The notes under the pieces are model-generated. The model did not search any database and was not told the DNA's origin. It saw nothing but the letters and a program-made list of their open reading frames with translations. The position numbers and the translations under genes were made by a program. From contig NZ_QLMK01000001.1 in assembly GCF_003259955.1 (NCBI RefSeq), positions 248,001-312,000 of the forward strand: a stretch of DNA of 64,000 nt, read 5' to 3'. The first letter of the stretch is position 1; each line of letters begins with the position of its first letter. Source of the stretch: Falsochrobactrum ovis. GTDB taxonomy: Bacteria > Pseudomonadota > Alphaproteobacteria > Rhizobiales > Rhizobiaceae. Of the stretch, positions 9,301 to 17,585 are shown piece by piece.

Positions 9301-9948
9301 CTAATCAAAAACCTCGCCGGGATAAACCCCCCAGAGTTCTGATTGCTTAACCCAACCTTTGGCGCCTTTCATTGCGATTCGGCACCATTGCCCGTTGCAT
9401 TCCTCCACATCGCCAATTGCGCCGGGCTCAATTTTTGCGGCAATGGCCGCCTGTTCGCTGGGAGAACGCCACATAGTGATCATGCTCCCTTCATCATTTT
9501 TCAGCCAAGGAGCTGCCGATGCGGTTCGCTTGCCGGATAAAAGCGATTGATAAATCCAACCTTCAGTGCCATCGGCATCGCGGATCCGGCGCCAATTGTC
9601 GTATTCCTGAATAATCTCAACCGGCAAGCCGGATCTAAGAAAAAGCCATGAAACCGCATATTCTCGCCCCGGCCCGATTCGGACATTTGCGCGTGAAGGT
9701 TTAAGACTAACGAAACGCGGCACTGGCAGCCCACTGGCGCCTAAGCTCGTTCCCGCTGGCGGCTTAGCGCTCGCTTCATGAAAACGGGATGCGCTAAATG
9801 GCGCAAAAATAAGAAGCATTGCGATGCTGCAAAATGCAGCCATCAAAAAGCGTCGCGAAACTATGCGGTACAATTTTGACCTCTTGCCGCCCTGCGGTTT
9901 CGGGCGACTCCCAAGGAAAGGCCATGCCCAATCCTTCGGAAGCACCAA
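9301..9948 (-). CDS. Exported protein with two bacterial SH3 domains
   Basis: The protein has a basic N-terminus (KRSKLYRIVSRRF) followed by a hydrophobic segment (AAFCSIAMLLIFAPFSA) that looks like a signal peptide or anchor. Two SH3b repeats follow: SRANVRIGPGREYAVSWLF...GWIYQSLL and TMWRSPSEQAAIAAKIEPG...GWVKQSELWG. Such domains bind peptidoglycan stem peptides or other wall parts; the family is common and uncharacterised in Hyphomicrobiales. The first possible start is TTG 9948, giving 215 residues. The next ATG (9843) would remove the basic region needed for export, so the true start is probably an upstream non-ATG codon and remains uncertain. Confidence 0.75.
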   Translation of the reverse strand: MVLPKDWAWPFLGSRPKPQGGKRSKLYRIVSRRFLMAAFCSIAMLLIFAPFSASRFHEASAKPPAGTSLGASGLPVPRFVSLKPSRANVRIGPGREYAVSWLFLRSGLPVEIIQEYDNWRRIRDADGTEGWIYQSLLSGKRTASAAPWLKNDEGSMITMWRSPSEQAAIAAKIEPGAIGDVEECNGQWCRIAMKGAKGWVKQSELWGVYPGEVFD

Positions 9949-10204
9949 AACTCATTCAGGTGCGGTTTTCCGCTTGTGATTTTCTTTGTCTTTGCCATGC
10001 TGCCTTGCTAGAGATGAGCAGCCGAAGCATTTACCTATATTGCATCTTCTTAGTTAAAGAGGTCTCAACATAGGTTGTCGGCTAAAGCATATTCTCGCGA
10101 GGCCGCAAGGGTTTAGCGTCTGAAAATGCGGAGAAATGAAGGCAGCTTTTTTGTTTCAACAGCTTTGAAGCAGCTTAAAGGCATTGCTCAAGAATGAGGT
10201 GGAG

Positions 10205-11209
10205 ATGTCGAACAAGAAAAAACCGCTGGTTGTTCTTACCCGGAAATTGCCGGATGTCATAGAAACCCGTATGCGGGAATTGTTCGATGCTCGGCTCAAT
10301 CTTGACGATCACCGCATGACGCAAGCCGAAATCATTTCAGCGATGAAAGAAGCGGACGTGTTGGTTCCCTGCATCACAGACGTGATTGATGCAGCAACAA
10401 TTGAGCAAGCCGGGCCGAACTTGAAGCTTATCGCAAATTTCGGCAATGGCATCGATAATATTGATGTCGCCGCCGCTGCAAAGCGTGGAATCACTATCAC
10501 AAATACCCCCAACGTCTTGACCGAAGACACGGCGGATATGACGCTTGCCTTGCTGGTCATGGTGCCGCGCCGTTTGGTTGAAGGCGCGAATGTACTCACA
10601 AAAGATAATGGCAATTGGCCGGGCTGGTCGCCAACCTGGATGTTGGGTCGCCGGCTTTGGGGCAAGCGTCTAGGCATCGTCGGCATGGGTCGCATTGGCA
10701 CCGCAGTGGCCCGACGCGCTAAGGCTTTTGGCCTTTCAATCCACTACCATAATCGCAAGCGGGTCAGCCCTCAGCTGGAAGATGAGCTGGAAGCGACCTA
10801 TTGGGATAGTCTTGATCAAATGCTGGCGCGGATGGATATTATATCGGTCCATTGTCCCTCGACGCCCGCGACTTTTCACCTTCTCTCGGCGCGTCGCATC
10901 GCGCTGATGCAGCCCACGGCCTATGTCGTAAATACTGCGCGCGGTCAGATTATCGACGAAGCAGCCCTGATCGACTTGATTGAGCAGGGTAAACTTGCTG
11001 GCGCAGGGCTGGATGTTTTTGAAAATGAATCTGCAGTAAATCCGCGGCTATTATCCCTGGCCGAACAGGGCAAGGTCGTGCTGCTACCGCATATGGGATC
11101 TGCAACCATTGAAGGCCGTGTTGATATGGGTGACAAGGTCATTATCAACATTCGGGCCTTTGTCGACGGGCATCGCCCGCCAGACCGTGTGCTTCCCAAT
11201 CGTGTCTAG
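10205..11209 (+). CDS. D-isomer-specific 2-hydroxyacid dehydrogenase (glyoxylate/hydroxypyruvate reductase type)
   Basis: ATG 10205, behind GAGGTGGAG, gives 334 residues. The NAD(P)-binding Rossmann motif is LGIVGMGRIGTAVARRAKAFG (about residues 156-176), and the catalytic triad is Arg246 (NTARGQIIDE), Glu275 (LDVFENES) and His296 (LLPHMGSA). Enzymes of this group reduce 2-ketoacids such as glyoxylate or hydroxypyruvate. The closest shape is the GhrB/GyaR type, but substrate and cofactor cannot be read from the sequence. It is monocistronic and convergent with the NlpC/P60 gene, only four bases away. Confidence 0.88.
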   Translation: MSNKKKPLVVLTRKLPDVIETRMRELFDARLNLDDHRMTQAEIISAMKEADVLVPCITDVIDAATIEQAGPNLKLIANFGNGIDNIDVAAAAKRGITITNTPNVLTEDTADMTLALLVMVPRRLVEGANVLTKDNGNWPGWSPTWMLGRRLWGKRLGIVGMGRIGTAVARRAKAFGLSIHYHNRKRVSPQLEDELEATYWDSLDQMLARMDIISVHCPSTPATFHLLSARRIALMQPTAYVVNTARGQIIDEAALIDLIEQGKLAGAGLDVFENESAVNPRLLSLAEQGKVVLLPHMGSATIEGRVDMGDKVIINIRAFVDGHRPPDRVLPNRV

Positions 11210-11213
11210 CTTG

Positions 11214-12074
11214 TTACGGTCGGCGGATGAAAGTCGGCAAACCATAAAGATAATCGATCCGCTTGATTGCTTCTTTAAGCGGTTCAACTGTGACAGTCAT
11301 TGTATGACCGCTCGCATGGATGAGCATTTCAGGTGAAGTGCAGATTGCGACATGGCCTTTCCAAAAAACCAGATCACCTCTTTGAAGGTTGGAGAAATCC
11401 GCATTTGGCTCAATAATCTCGCCTAGCCCTGCTTGCTGCATGTCGGAATCGCGCAGAACTTTTTTCCCTGTAACCCACATGGCAAGTTGAACCAACCCAG
11501 AGCAATCAATGCCAAAACCCGACGTGCCGCCCCAAAGATAGGGCGTGTGCAATAAACTCTCTGCGACACGCACAAAATCATTCTCATAATCACCGATTGG
11601 GCGCAGATGCCGTGCAATCAGCGCTTCTCCACTTTCAAGCAAAGCATATTGCGTGCCGCGCTTTTCAGTCTGACCAACAATAGAAACCCGCGATCCAAGC
11701 GACAGCGCCATACTATGCGGGAAACGCAAATCCGCTCCCGGATAAACAAAAGTCCGCGGCACGATCACCATATGGGTCGCGTCATTTCGCGGTTTTTCAA
11801 GCATGGCCGACGAGACATAGCCGACATAACCGTCCCGCTCTGCCTGAACCCAGCTCCAGCCATCCTGTTCGTCAAAAACTTTTAGATCGTCGCCATAAAT
11901 TGCCTGCGTTTGCAGCCCGCTATCGGGACGCGGATCGGCTCGAATATCCAGCACAGGGGCGCTCACACGCATAGAAATGCCACGCACAAACCGGTCCGCC
12001 TCAATCTGCCCCTCTAATCTTTGATCGGCAAGATCAGGACGATAAGCGTTCAGGCGCTGGTCGAGCAGCTTCAC
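11214..12074 (-). CDS. NlpC/P60 family cell-wall peptidase with SH3-like domains
   Basis: NlpC/P60 enzymes cleave bonds in peptidoglycan stem peptides. The 286-residue protein has N-terminal SH3-like sequence (VSAPVLDIRADPRPDSGLQTQAIYGD...GYVGYVSSAML) and a C-terminal cysteine peptidase domain, with Cys in GIDCSGLVQLAMW and His in the GHVAICTSPEMLIHASG segment. No clear signal peptide is seen, as for many rhizobial members. The start is GTG 12074, overlapping the stop of the MarR gene in GTGA, with AAGGAG placed correctly inside the upstream gene. This implies translational coupling to the regulator. Confidence 0.9.
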   Translation of the reverse strand: MKLLDQRLNAYRPDLADQRLEGQIEADRFVRGISMRVSAPVLDIRADPRPDSGLQTQAIYGDDLKVFDEQDGWSWVQAERDGYVGYVSSAMLEKPRNDATHMVIVPRTFVYPGADLRFPHSMALSLGSRVSIVGQTEKRGTQYALLESGEALIARHLRPIGDYENDFVRVAESLLHTPYLWGGTSGFGIDCSGLVQLAMWVTGKKVLRDSDMQQAGLGEIIEPNADFSNLQRGDLVFWKGHVAICTSPEMLIHASGHTMTVTVEPLKEAIKRIDYLYGLPTFIRRP

Positions 12075-12421
12075 AATGGTAACTCCTTCGCTTTTTCAAT
12101 GACAAGATCGCCCAGTCTTTCGACATAGAGCGCCCCGGCCACCGTGCGTTTTATCAGCACATTGCGCCGATCTCTTTCATCGCGGTGGCGCGATACCAGA
12201 TCAATTTGGCCCATCGTATCAAGGGCTCGCGTGATCACGGGTTTACTCACATTCAATTTTGCCGCCAACCCACGAACCGTGTGCGGAGGTGGTTCAAGAT
12301 AAATCGTCAGCAGAATAGCCCTCTGACGCGTGGTTAGATCCGGCATTTCTGCACGGATTTCTTCCAGCGAAACGGTCTTTAACAATGTCAGCGCCTGCAA
12401 CGGCTTTAACTCAACGGGCAT
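12071..12421 (-). CDS. MarR-family winged-helix regulator
   Basis: A 116-residue protein with a single winged helix-turn-helix: LTTRQRAILLTIYLE, then HTVRGLAAKLNVSKPVITRALDTM (recognition helix region), then a basic wing (SRHRDERDRRNVLIKRT). It is short for MarR, lacking much of the N- and C-terminal dimerisation helices. The gene lies between the M17 aminopeptidase gene (67 bases upstream) and the NlpC/P60 gene (4-base overlap). It may therefore regulate this small peptide/cell-wall hydrolysis group. The ligand and targets are unknown. Confidence 0.8.
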   Translation of the reverse strand: MPVELKPLQALTLLKTVSLEEIRAEMPDLTTRQRAILLTIYLEPPPHTVRGLAAKLNVSKPVITRALDTMGQIDLVSRHRDERDRRNVLIKRTVAGALYVERLGDLVIEKAKELPL

Positions 12422-12488
12422 AATCAGTGTGATGATTGTTTCGGATGCGTATCATTCAACGTTCTTTTGCCTTTGCATGCAAGCGCAA

Positions 12489-13871
12489 TTATTGCGCTGG
12501 GTAGCGCTGCCGCAATAATTGATAAAGAGCTCGAATGCCTTGCGCTTCGCCGCCTATGGGGGAAGCTGGTTTTTCAGCCGGGACCCAGCCGAAAATATCC
12601 AGATGCACCCAAGCTTTCGCCTTTTCGACAAAGCGATCAAGAAACAATGCGGCTGTAACGGAACCAGCAAAGCCATCGCGGGTGACATTGTTGATATCTG
12701 CTATTCGCGAGGAAAGCTTTGACGCATAGGGTTGCCAGAGAGGAAGGCGCCACAGCGGATCAGCCATTTCTTCCGCCTTGGTGGCAATATCCGCTGCAAG
12801 TTTTTCATCATGCGTGAAAAATGGCGGCAGGTCGGGACCAAGCGCAACGCGAGCAGCACCGGTTAGCGTCGCCATATCAATAATAAGTTCCGGCTCTTCC
12901 TCATCTGCAAGTGTCAGCGCATCAGCCAGAACAAGCCGACCTTCAGCATCTGTATTGCCGATTTCGACGCTGAGTCCTTTTCTGCTTTGCAAAATATCGC
13001 CGGGCCTAAAAGCATTGCCAGCAATTGCGTTTTCGACCGCTGGAATAAGAACGCGTAATTTTACCGACAGCCCAGATGCCATGATCATGAGCGCAAGCCC
13101 GAGCACATTCGCGGCGCCACCCATGTCTTTCTTCATTAACAACATGCCACTGGCAGGTTTGATGTCGAGACCACCCGTATCAAAGCAAACGCCTTTGCCC
13201 ACGAGCGTAATTTTCGGGTCGCTATCTCTGCCCCAACGCATATCAATAAGGCGAGGCGCCTGACTTCCAGCCCGACCTACCGCATGGATCATGGGCAGAT
13301 TTTGCGCAAGAAGCGCATCTGCTTCAATCGTGGAAATGCTTGCATCAAATCGCGCCGCGAGTTCACGTGCAGATTGTTCTAGCGCATCAGGCCCCATATG
13401 ATTTGCTGGCGTATTAATCAGATCCCGGGCGAGCGTTACCGCCTCAGCCATAATTTCGATCTGTTCTTGCTCAGCCCCATCGGGTAGCGCGAGACGAAGC
13501 TTACGATCATCGGACTTCCGGTAGCGGTCAAAACTATAACCACCCATCAAAAATGCGAGAGCTGCAAGGTCAGGGTCCTGGACCCTGTTTGCTATGTGCC
13601 AATCCCCATCGGGCAAATTTCGGGCAAGTTTTCCGGCAAGAAGTTGAGACTGCCCATTGGTCTTGCCATCACCGGTTCCAAAAAGAGCGCCCGAGACGGA
13701 ACCGTCGGCTCCTCCAAGCACCAAAACACGCCCGGCCTCACCGTCAAAACCATGCGCCTTGGCCCAGAGCAGCGCCTCGGGCGAGAGGCCCGCTTCAGAG
13801 ATAGAGTTTCGGGCGATAAACCAGATCGGACGGCTTTGCGGGGACGGTTTAGCAATGATCTCGACGGCCAT
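12489..13871 (-). CDS. M17 leucyl aminopeptidase family protein
   Basis: M17 enzymes are two-metal (Zn/Mn) aminopeptidases that remove N-terminal residues from cytosolic peptides. The 460-residue protein has the catalytic Lys block GKGVCFDTGGLDIKP, the metal-binding KKDMGGAANV block and the signature NTDAEGRLVLADAL. An N-terminal alpha/beta domain precedes these. The start ATG 13871 follows GAGGATTAAT. This is the shorter proteobacterial form often named PepB-like, not the long PepA with a DNA-binding role. Convincing as a member; natural substrates not readable. Confidence 0.92.
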   Translation of the reverse strand: MAVEIIAKPSPQSRPIWFIARNSISEAGLSPEALLWAKAHGFDGEAGRVLVLGGADGSVSGALFGTGDGKTNGQSQLLAGKLARNLPDGDWHIANRVQDPDLAALAFLMGGYSFDRYRKSDDRKLRLALPDGAEQEQIEIMAEAVTLARDLINTPANHMGPDALEQSARELAARFDASISTIEADALLAQNLPMIHAVGRAGSQAPRLIDMRWGRDSDPKITLVGKGVCFDTGGLDIKPASGMLLMKKDMGGAANVLGLALMIMASGLSVKLRVLIPAVENAIAGNAFRPGDILQSRKGLSVEIGNTDAEGRLVLADALTLADEEEPELIIDMATLTGAARVALGPDLPPFFTHDEKLAADIATKAEEMADPLWRLPLWQPYASKLSSRIADINNVTRDGFAGSVTAALFLDRFVEKAKAWVHLDIFGWVPAEKPASPIGGEAQGIRALYQLLRQRYPAQ

Positions 13872-13912
13872 ATTAATCCTCGACAGTGAAAATCTTTTCT
13901 AATTCATAAACA

Positions 13913-13944
13913 AATAGCCACCGCGGGGAAACCGGGTGGCTATT
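13913..13944 (-). terminator. Stem-loop downstream of the Flp pilin gene
   Basis: AATAGCCACC and GGTGGCTATT form a 10-bp stem around a 12-base loop, followed on the minus strand by TTGTTT. It lies about 20 bases after the Flp gene stop and is probably its terminator, which would isolate it from the aminopeptidase gene. Confidence 0.6.
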
Positions 13945-13964
13945 AATCGACGACAGGCTTGGCT

Positions 13965-14144
13965 TTAGCGCTGATCCAGTTGCTGAATCTGTGCGGACTG
14001 GTAATCGAGTATCGAGTGGGGCTTGCCAGCAAATAGTGCAAGCCCGCTGATTACAGCGATGACTGCAATTGCACCAATGAGCGTGCATTCTATCAGCGCA
14101 GCACCTGATCTATTTCTCAAAAAGCGCGTCATTAAAGCCGGCAT
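13965..14144 (-). CDS. Flp-family pilin, orphan
   Basis: Flp pilins form the bundled type IVb (Tad) pilus. ATG 14144 gives 59 residues: a short basic leader (MPALMTRFLRNRSG) followed by AALIECTLIGAIAVIAVISG, the processing-site-plus-hydrophobic-helix pattern of Flp, and a short polar tail. The usual Glu-Tyr pair after the cleavage Gly is Glu-Cys here. No prepilin peptidase, secretin or Tad ATPase gene is nearby, so it would need a Tad system elsewhere. The frame is open further upstream to 14261, but that part is not pilin-like. Divergent from mutM. Confidence 0.75.
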   Translation of the reverse strand: MPALMTRFLRNRSGAALIECTLIGAIAVIAVISGLALFAGKPHSILDYQSAQIQQLDQR

Positions 14145-14336
14145 ATTCGTAACCCTGATCAATCTCTTATTGGGTAGGGTTTTACTGCCTGCCAATTGTG
14201 ATGAGTTTAAGAAACACGGGAAATAAAAAGTTAATTTGCATTCTGGCGAGCTTTGCTCCATTTGCAGTTAACAGATGGCAAACATCCTGCGCCAAACCTA
14301 CATGCACCCTATCGCTATTGCTCATGGAAGAATGAA

Positions 14337-15218
14337 ATGCCCGAATTGCCTGAGGTCGAGACCGTTCGCCGTGGATTGCAACCCTTTATGGAGGGCGCGC
14401 GCATTGAACGGGTTGATCAGAACAGGCCGGATTTACGCTTTCCATTTCCAGACAGATTCGTTGAGCGCCTGGAAGGCCGAAAGATCAAAGCGCTCGCCCG
14501 GCGTGCAAAATATTTGATCATCCATCTTGATGATGGATTAGCCCTCATCTGCCATCTGGGCATGTCAGGTTCATTTCGAATCGAGATGAATGAAGCGGAC
14601 GGCGTGCCGGAGGCATTGGCTCAGCAACGAGCAAAACTGAGCAAACATGATCATGTTGTCTTTCATCTTGATCGCGGAAAGGATGGGGCAAGCCGTATTG
14701 TTTATAATGATCCCCGACGCTTCGGATTTATGCTCTTTTCTGAAGCGGGGCTTTTGCAGGAGAATCCTTTTCTCAAAGGACTGGGCGTAGAGCCCACCGG
14801 GAACCGGCTTTCTGGTGCGTTGCTAGCCGAATTATTCGCGGGGCGAAAAACACCGCTTAAAAGTGCACTTCTGGATCAGCGTCTGATTGCGGGGCTTGGA
14901 AATATTTACGTTTGTGAAGCCCTGTGGCGCACCCGCCTGTCCCCGCAGCGAGCGGCGGGATCGATAGCAGATGACCTTGTCCTCACGGAACGTTTGGCCA
15001 GTAATATTCGCAATGTGATCAATGAAGCGATTGAGGCTGGAGGGTCTTCGTTAAAAGATTACATTCAAGCTGATGGCGAGCTGGGCTATTTCCAGCATTC
15101 ATTTTCTGTCTATGGACGCGAAGGCGAAAAATGCCGCAATCCTGAATGTAGCGGAACGGTGGAACGTATAGTTCAATCGGGCCGGTCGACATTTTACTGC
15201 GCGTCCTGTCAGCCCTGA
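14337..15218 (+). CDS. mutM: Formamidopyrimidine-DNA glycosylase
   Basis: MutM (Fpg) excises 8-oxoguanine and ring-opened purines in base-excision repair. ATG 14337 is fixed by the requirement for the catalytic N-terminal proline ([14 protein letters not shown]), with GGAAGA just upstream. The frame extends back to 14253 but that would bury Pro2. Lys58 in ARRAKYL matches the conserved beta-elimination lysine. A C-terminal zinc finger has Cys pairs C-x4-C (KCRNPEC) and C-x2-C (YCASC). At 293 residues it is longer than the E. coli protein (269), normal for alphaproteobacteria. Confidence 0.96.
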   Translation: MPELPEVETVRRGLQPFMEGARIERVDQNRPDLRFPFPDRFVERLEGRKIKALARRAKYLIIHLDDGLALICHLGMSGSFRIEMNEADGVPEALAQQRAKLSKHDHVVFHLDRGKDGASRIVYNDPRRFGFMLFSEAGLLQENPFLKGLGVEPTGNRLSGALLAELFAGRKTPLKSALLDQRLIAGLGNIYVCEALWRTRLSPQRAAGSIADDLVLTERLASNIRNVINEAIEAGGSSLKDYIQADGELGYFQHSFSVYGREGEKCRNPECSGTVERIVQSGRSTFYCASCQP

Positions 15219-15306
15219 AAATAATCTCACAATCACACCCTTGCTAAAATTATGGTGCCGGTCCAATTTTCCGGCCAAACATCTGATGCTCTAGGAGGAG
15301 AGTTCC

Positions 15307-16080
15307 ATGGCCTATGAGACAATTTTAAGCGAAACCCATGGCGCGGTTGGTCTAATACGCTTAAACCGACCACAAGCTCTTAACGCCCTTAACACCACTG
15401 TTCTCAAAGAACTCACCCAGGCTCTAAAACAGTTCGATCAGGATGATGCAATTGGCGCGATCATTCTAACCGGCTCGGAAAAAGCATTTGCTGCGGGCGC
15501 AGACATTAAAGAAATGCAGTCGATGAATTTCGTCGATGCCTATCTTCAGGACATGTTTGCGGATTGGCAGAGCGTGGATCGGATTCGCAAACCTATTATC
15601 GCAGCCGTCGCAGGTTATGCTTTGGGCGGGGGCTGTGAACTTGCCATGATGTGCGACTTCATCATTGCAGCAAATAATGCCAAATTCGGGCAACCGGAAA
15701 TTACCCTAGGTATTATACCCGGCATGGGAGGGTCTCAGCGGCTAACTCGTCTTATTGGCAAGTCCAAAGCCATGGATATGTGCCTCACTGGTCGGATGAT
15801 GGATGCTGAAGAAGCCGAACGCGCCGGATTGGTATCACGCCTTTTTGCCCCGGAAGAGCTGCTGGATGAAGCTTTGAAAATTGGCGCTCGTATTGCCTCA
15901 TTCTCCAGAGCTTCTGTCTTGATGGCGAAAGAATCGGTCAATCGCTCCTATGAAACCACTTTGGATGAAGGCCTACGGTTTGAGCGTCGTATGTTTCACT
16001 CGCTCTTTGCGACAGAAGATCAGAAAGAAGGAATGTCAGCCTTTATTGAAAAGCGGCCTCCCGCTTTCAAAAATCGCTGA
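15307..16080 (+). CDS. Enoyl-CoA hydratase (crotonase family)
   Basis: A 257-residue crotonase-fold protein. The CoA-binding and oxyanion-hole segments are [11 protein letters not shown] and [15 protein letters not shown]. The two catalytic glutamates of true hydratases are visible, one in GGGCELA and one in [20 protein letters not shown]. Those residues favour 2-enoyl-CoA hydration in fatty-acid beta-oxidation over the isomerase or hydrolase branches. AGGAGGAG sits just upstream of ATG 15307. It follows mutM by 88 bases without a strong terminator between; whether they share a transcript is unknown. Confidence 0.93.
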   Translation: MAYETILSETHGAVGLIRLNRPQALNALNTTVLKELTQALKQFDQDDAIGAIILTGSEKAFAAGADIKEMQSMNFVDAYLQDMFADWQSVDRIRKPIIAAVAGYALGGGCELAMMCDFIIAANNAKFGQPEITLGIIPGMGGSQRLTRLIGKSKAMDMCLTGRMMDAEEAERAGLVSRLFAPEELLDEALKIGARIASFSRASVLMAKESVNRSYETTLDEGLRFERRMFHSLFATEDQKEGMSAFIEKRPPAFKNR

Positions 16081-16259
16081 TTTAACTCATATCAAGCGCC
16101 AAGCAGCTATTTCGGGCCAATCTGCCCGGTTTGCTGCGATTTCATGCATGCCGCCAACAGAATCCACATTGACGAATATCCAAAGCTGATCTATAAGCCC
16201 GGCACGGATCGGCGGCCCCTAGGCATTGTGGCTGCCTAGAGGTTTTGTGCCCGACGGTT

Positions 16260-16273
16260 TAGCCCGTGGGCTA
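16260..16273 (+). promoter_or_regulatory. Small hairpin in the rpsT leader
   Basis: TAGCCC-GT-GGGCTA forms a 6-bp hairpin 24 bases before the rpsT start codon. It could take part in S20 translational control or be incidental. The rest of the 217-base gap before rpsT shows no gene. Confidence 0.35.
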
Positions 16274-16297
16274 GCTGACAGAAAAAGAGAGGCATTT

Positions 16298-16564
16298 ATG
16301 GCCAATACTCCTTCGGCCAAGAAGGCAGTGCGCAAGATCGCTGCCCGCACCGAAATCAACAAGTCTCGCCGTTCGCGCGTGCGCACCTTCATTCGCAAGG
16401 TTGAAGAGGCGGTTCTAAGCGGCGACAAGGAAGCTGCAATCGTAGCATTCAAGGCCGCTGAGCCTGAATTGATGCGCGCTGCTTCCAAAGGTGTCATTCA
16501 CAAGAATACTGCGTCCCGCAAGGTTTCTCGCCTTGCTGCGCGTGTGAAGGCAATCAGCGCTTAA
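16298..16564 (+). CDS. rpsT: 30S ribosomal protein S20
   Basis: ATG 16298 behind AGAGAGGC gives the 88-residue basic protein [31 protein letters not shown]..., the normal S20 length and composition. S20 is an all-helical primary binder of 16S rRNA. The open frame extends upstream but that part is not S20-like. A strong terminator follows. The rpsT-dnaA adjacency is typical of Hyphomicrobiales. Confidence 0.97.
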   Translation: MANTPSAKKAVRKIAARTEINKSRRSRVRTFIRKVEEAVLSGDKEAAIVAFKAAEPELMRAASKGVIHKNTASRKVSRLAARVKAISA

Positions 16565-16585
16565 TCTTCCATTCATGGATTTTTG

Positions 16586-16620
16586 AAAACCCGGCTAATC
16601 GTTAGCCGGGTTTTTCTTTT
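16586..16620 (+). terminator. Intrinsic terminator of rpsT
   Basis: AACCCGGCTAA-TCG-TTAGCCGGGTT, an 11-bp stem with a three-base loop followed by TTTCTTTT, 22 bases after the rpsT stop. Confidence 0.93.
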
Positions 16621-17585
16621 GGCTGTTTGATGCGCACATAGTGCCGATTCTTTCCGCCTATATTCTGGCTCCCAATTTTTCACCACTTCAACCGAGCGGG
16701 CAGGAAAATGCTCTATCTGCTGGAATCTAAAAGCTTATTTCAGCTGAGTCTCAAAAGCACTATTTTCCATTTCAGGGCGAGCTCAATTTTTCTTTTATGT
16801 TACAGTGACTTGCTATGTTTTATCCACCTTTATCCACAGCCCCCTGTGGGATTCGGAGAGTACAGAGAGTCAAGCAGATTTTTAAAAATTATTTTGTGTC
16901 GCTGGATTCTCGTATCACCCTAAAAAACGATAAGTGGAAACATATTGAATCCTAATGCCTTATTTCACTGACACCTGATTCTCTGAGCGCTGCTTTACAA
17001 AAGGCAAGGCTTTCAACTGGAAATTTTTGCTTTTCCAAGGGTTGCTCTTTGCCTCGAGCCTTCGCTAAAGTCAGCCTTGTTGAGAGGGAAGGCCCGGGGC
17101 CAAGAGTCAATTAGATTTGAGACATCGTTTCACGTTAGCCTAATGGGCCCGACGAATGCTGTCTGTTGATCTGAGGTGCGGTTTTAATCGATTGCTTACC
17201 ATTCATTAACCGGAATGTTCTTTTGAGCGCTTCTTTGGCGATTGAAGGTTGTAGCAAAGTCGGTTCCGGGCAATCAGCCTAGGTGCTGGGGTGAATGGGT
17301 TTGAACGATTCTCGTGAAACCCTCGATGACAGTTTGAAATCGAACCCTTTCGTGCTTGGTGCACGGGCAGGGCAACGCGCTAGTTCATGGCGGGCCTTGA
17401 AGTGTAAAAGAAGGAGTTTGCGTTTAATCAGCCATATTTGTTGGCTGACTGTGTTCGGTCCTTTGCAGGACATTGTGTGTGAGTGAGTACCGCCTGGGCT
17501 TCTGGTTTTCAGACCAACGCCCGGTGCAGGAAAAAAATGACAAGCGCTGTAAAAATAGCGCGTAGGAATTAAGGCAGGCGAGAAG
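16621..17585. other. Long non-coding rpsT-dnaA interval with clustered GANTC sites
   Basis: No protein gene is convincing in this roughly 965-base stretch. Eight GANTC sites, the CcrM methylation sequence of alphaproteobacteria, lie between 16646 and 16981: at 16646, 16723, 16746, 16850, 16867, 16905, 16947 and 16977. Two more are at 17104 and 17307. About one per 256 bases is expected by chance in balanced sequence. DnaA boxes lie within the cluster. Together this looks like a cell-cycle-controlled dnaA regulatory region, or possibly a replication origin. Which of the two cannot be decided from sequence alone. Confidence 0.7.
16820..16838 (+). promoter_or_regulatory. Two adjacent DnaA boxes upstream of dnaA
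   Basis: TTATCCACC (16820-16828) and TTATCCACA (16830-16838) lie one base apart. The second is a perfect match to the consensus DnaA box TTATNCACA; the first differs at its last base. An inverted repeat CCACAG-CCCC-CTGTGG overlaps the second box and extends to 16849. They could serve dnaA autoregulation or an origin. Confidence 0.75.

Noticed and set aside
17295-17486. 63-codon ORF upstream of dnaA
   Set aside because: No ribosome site and no family; it lies in the dnaA regulatory region and is probably chance.
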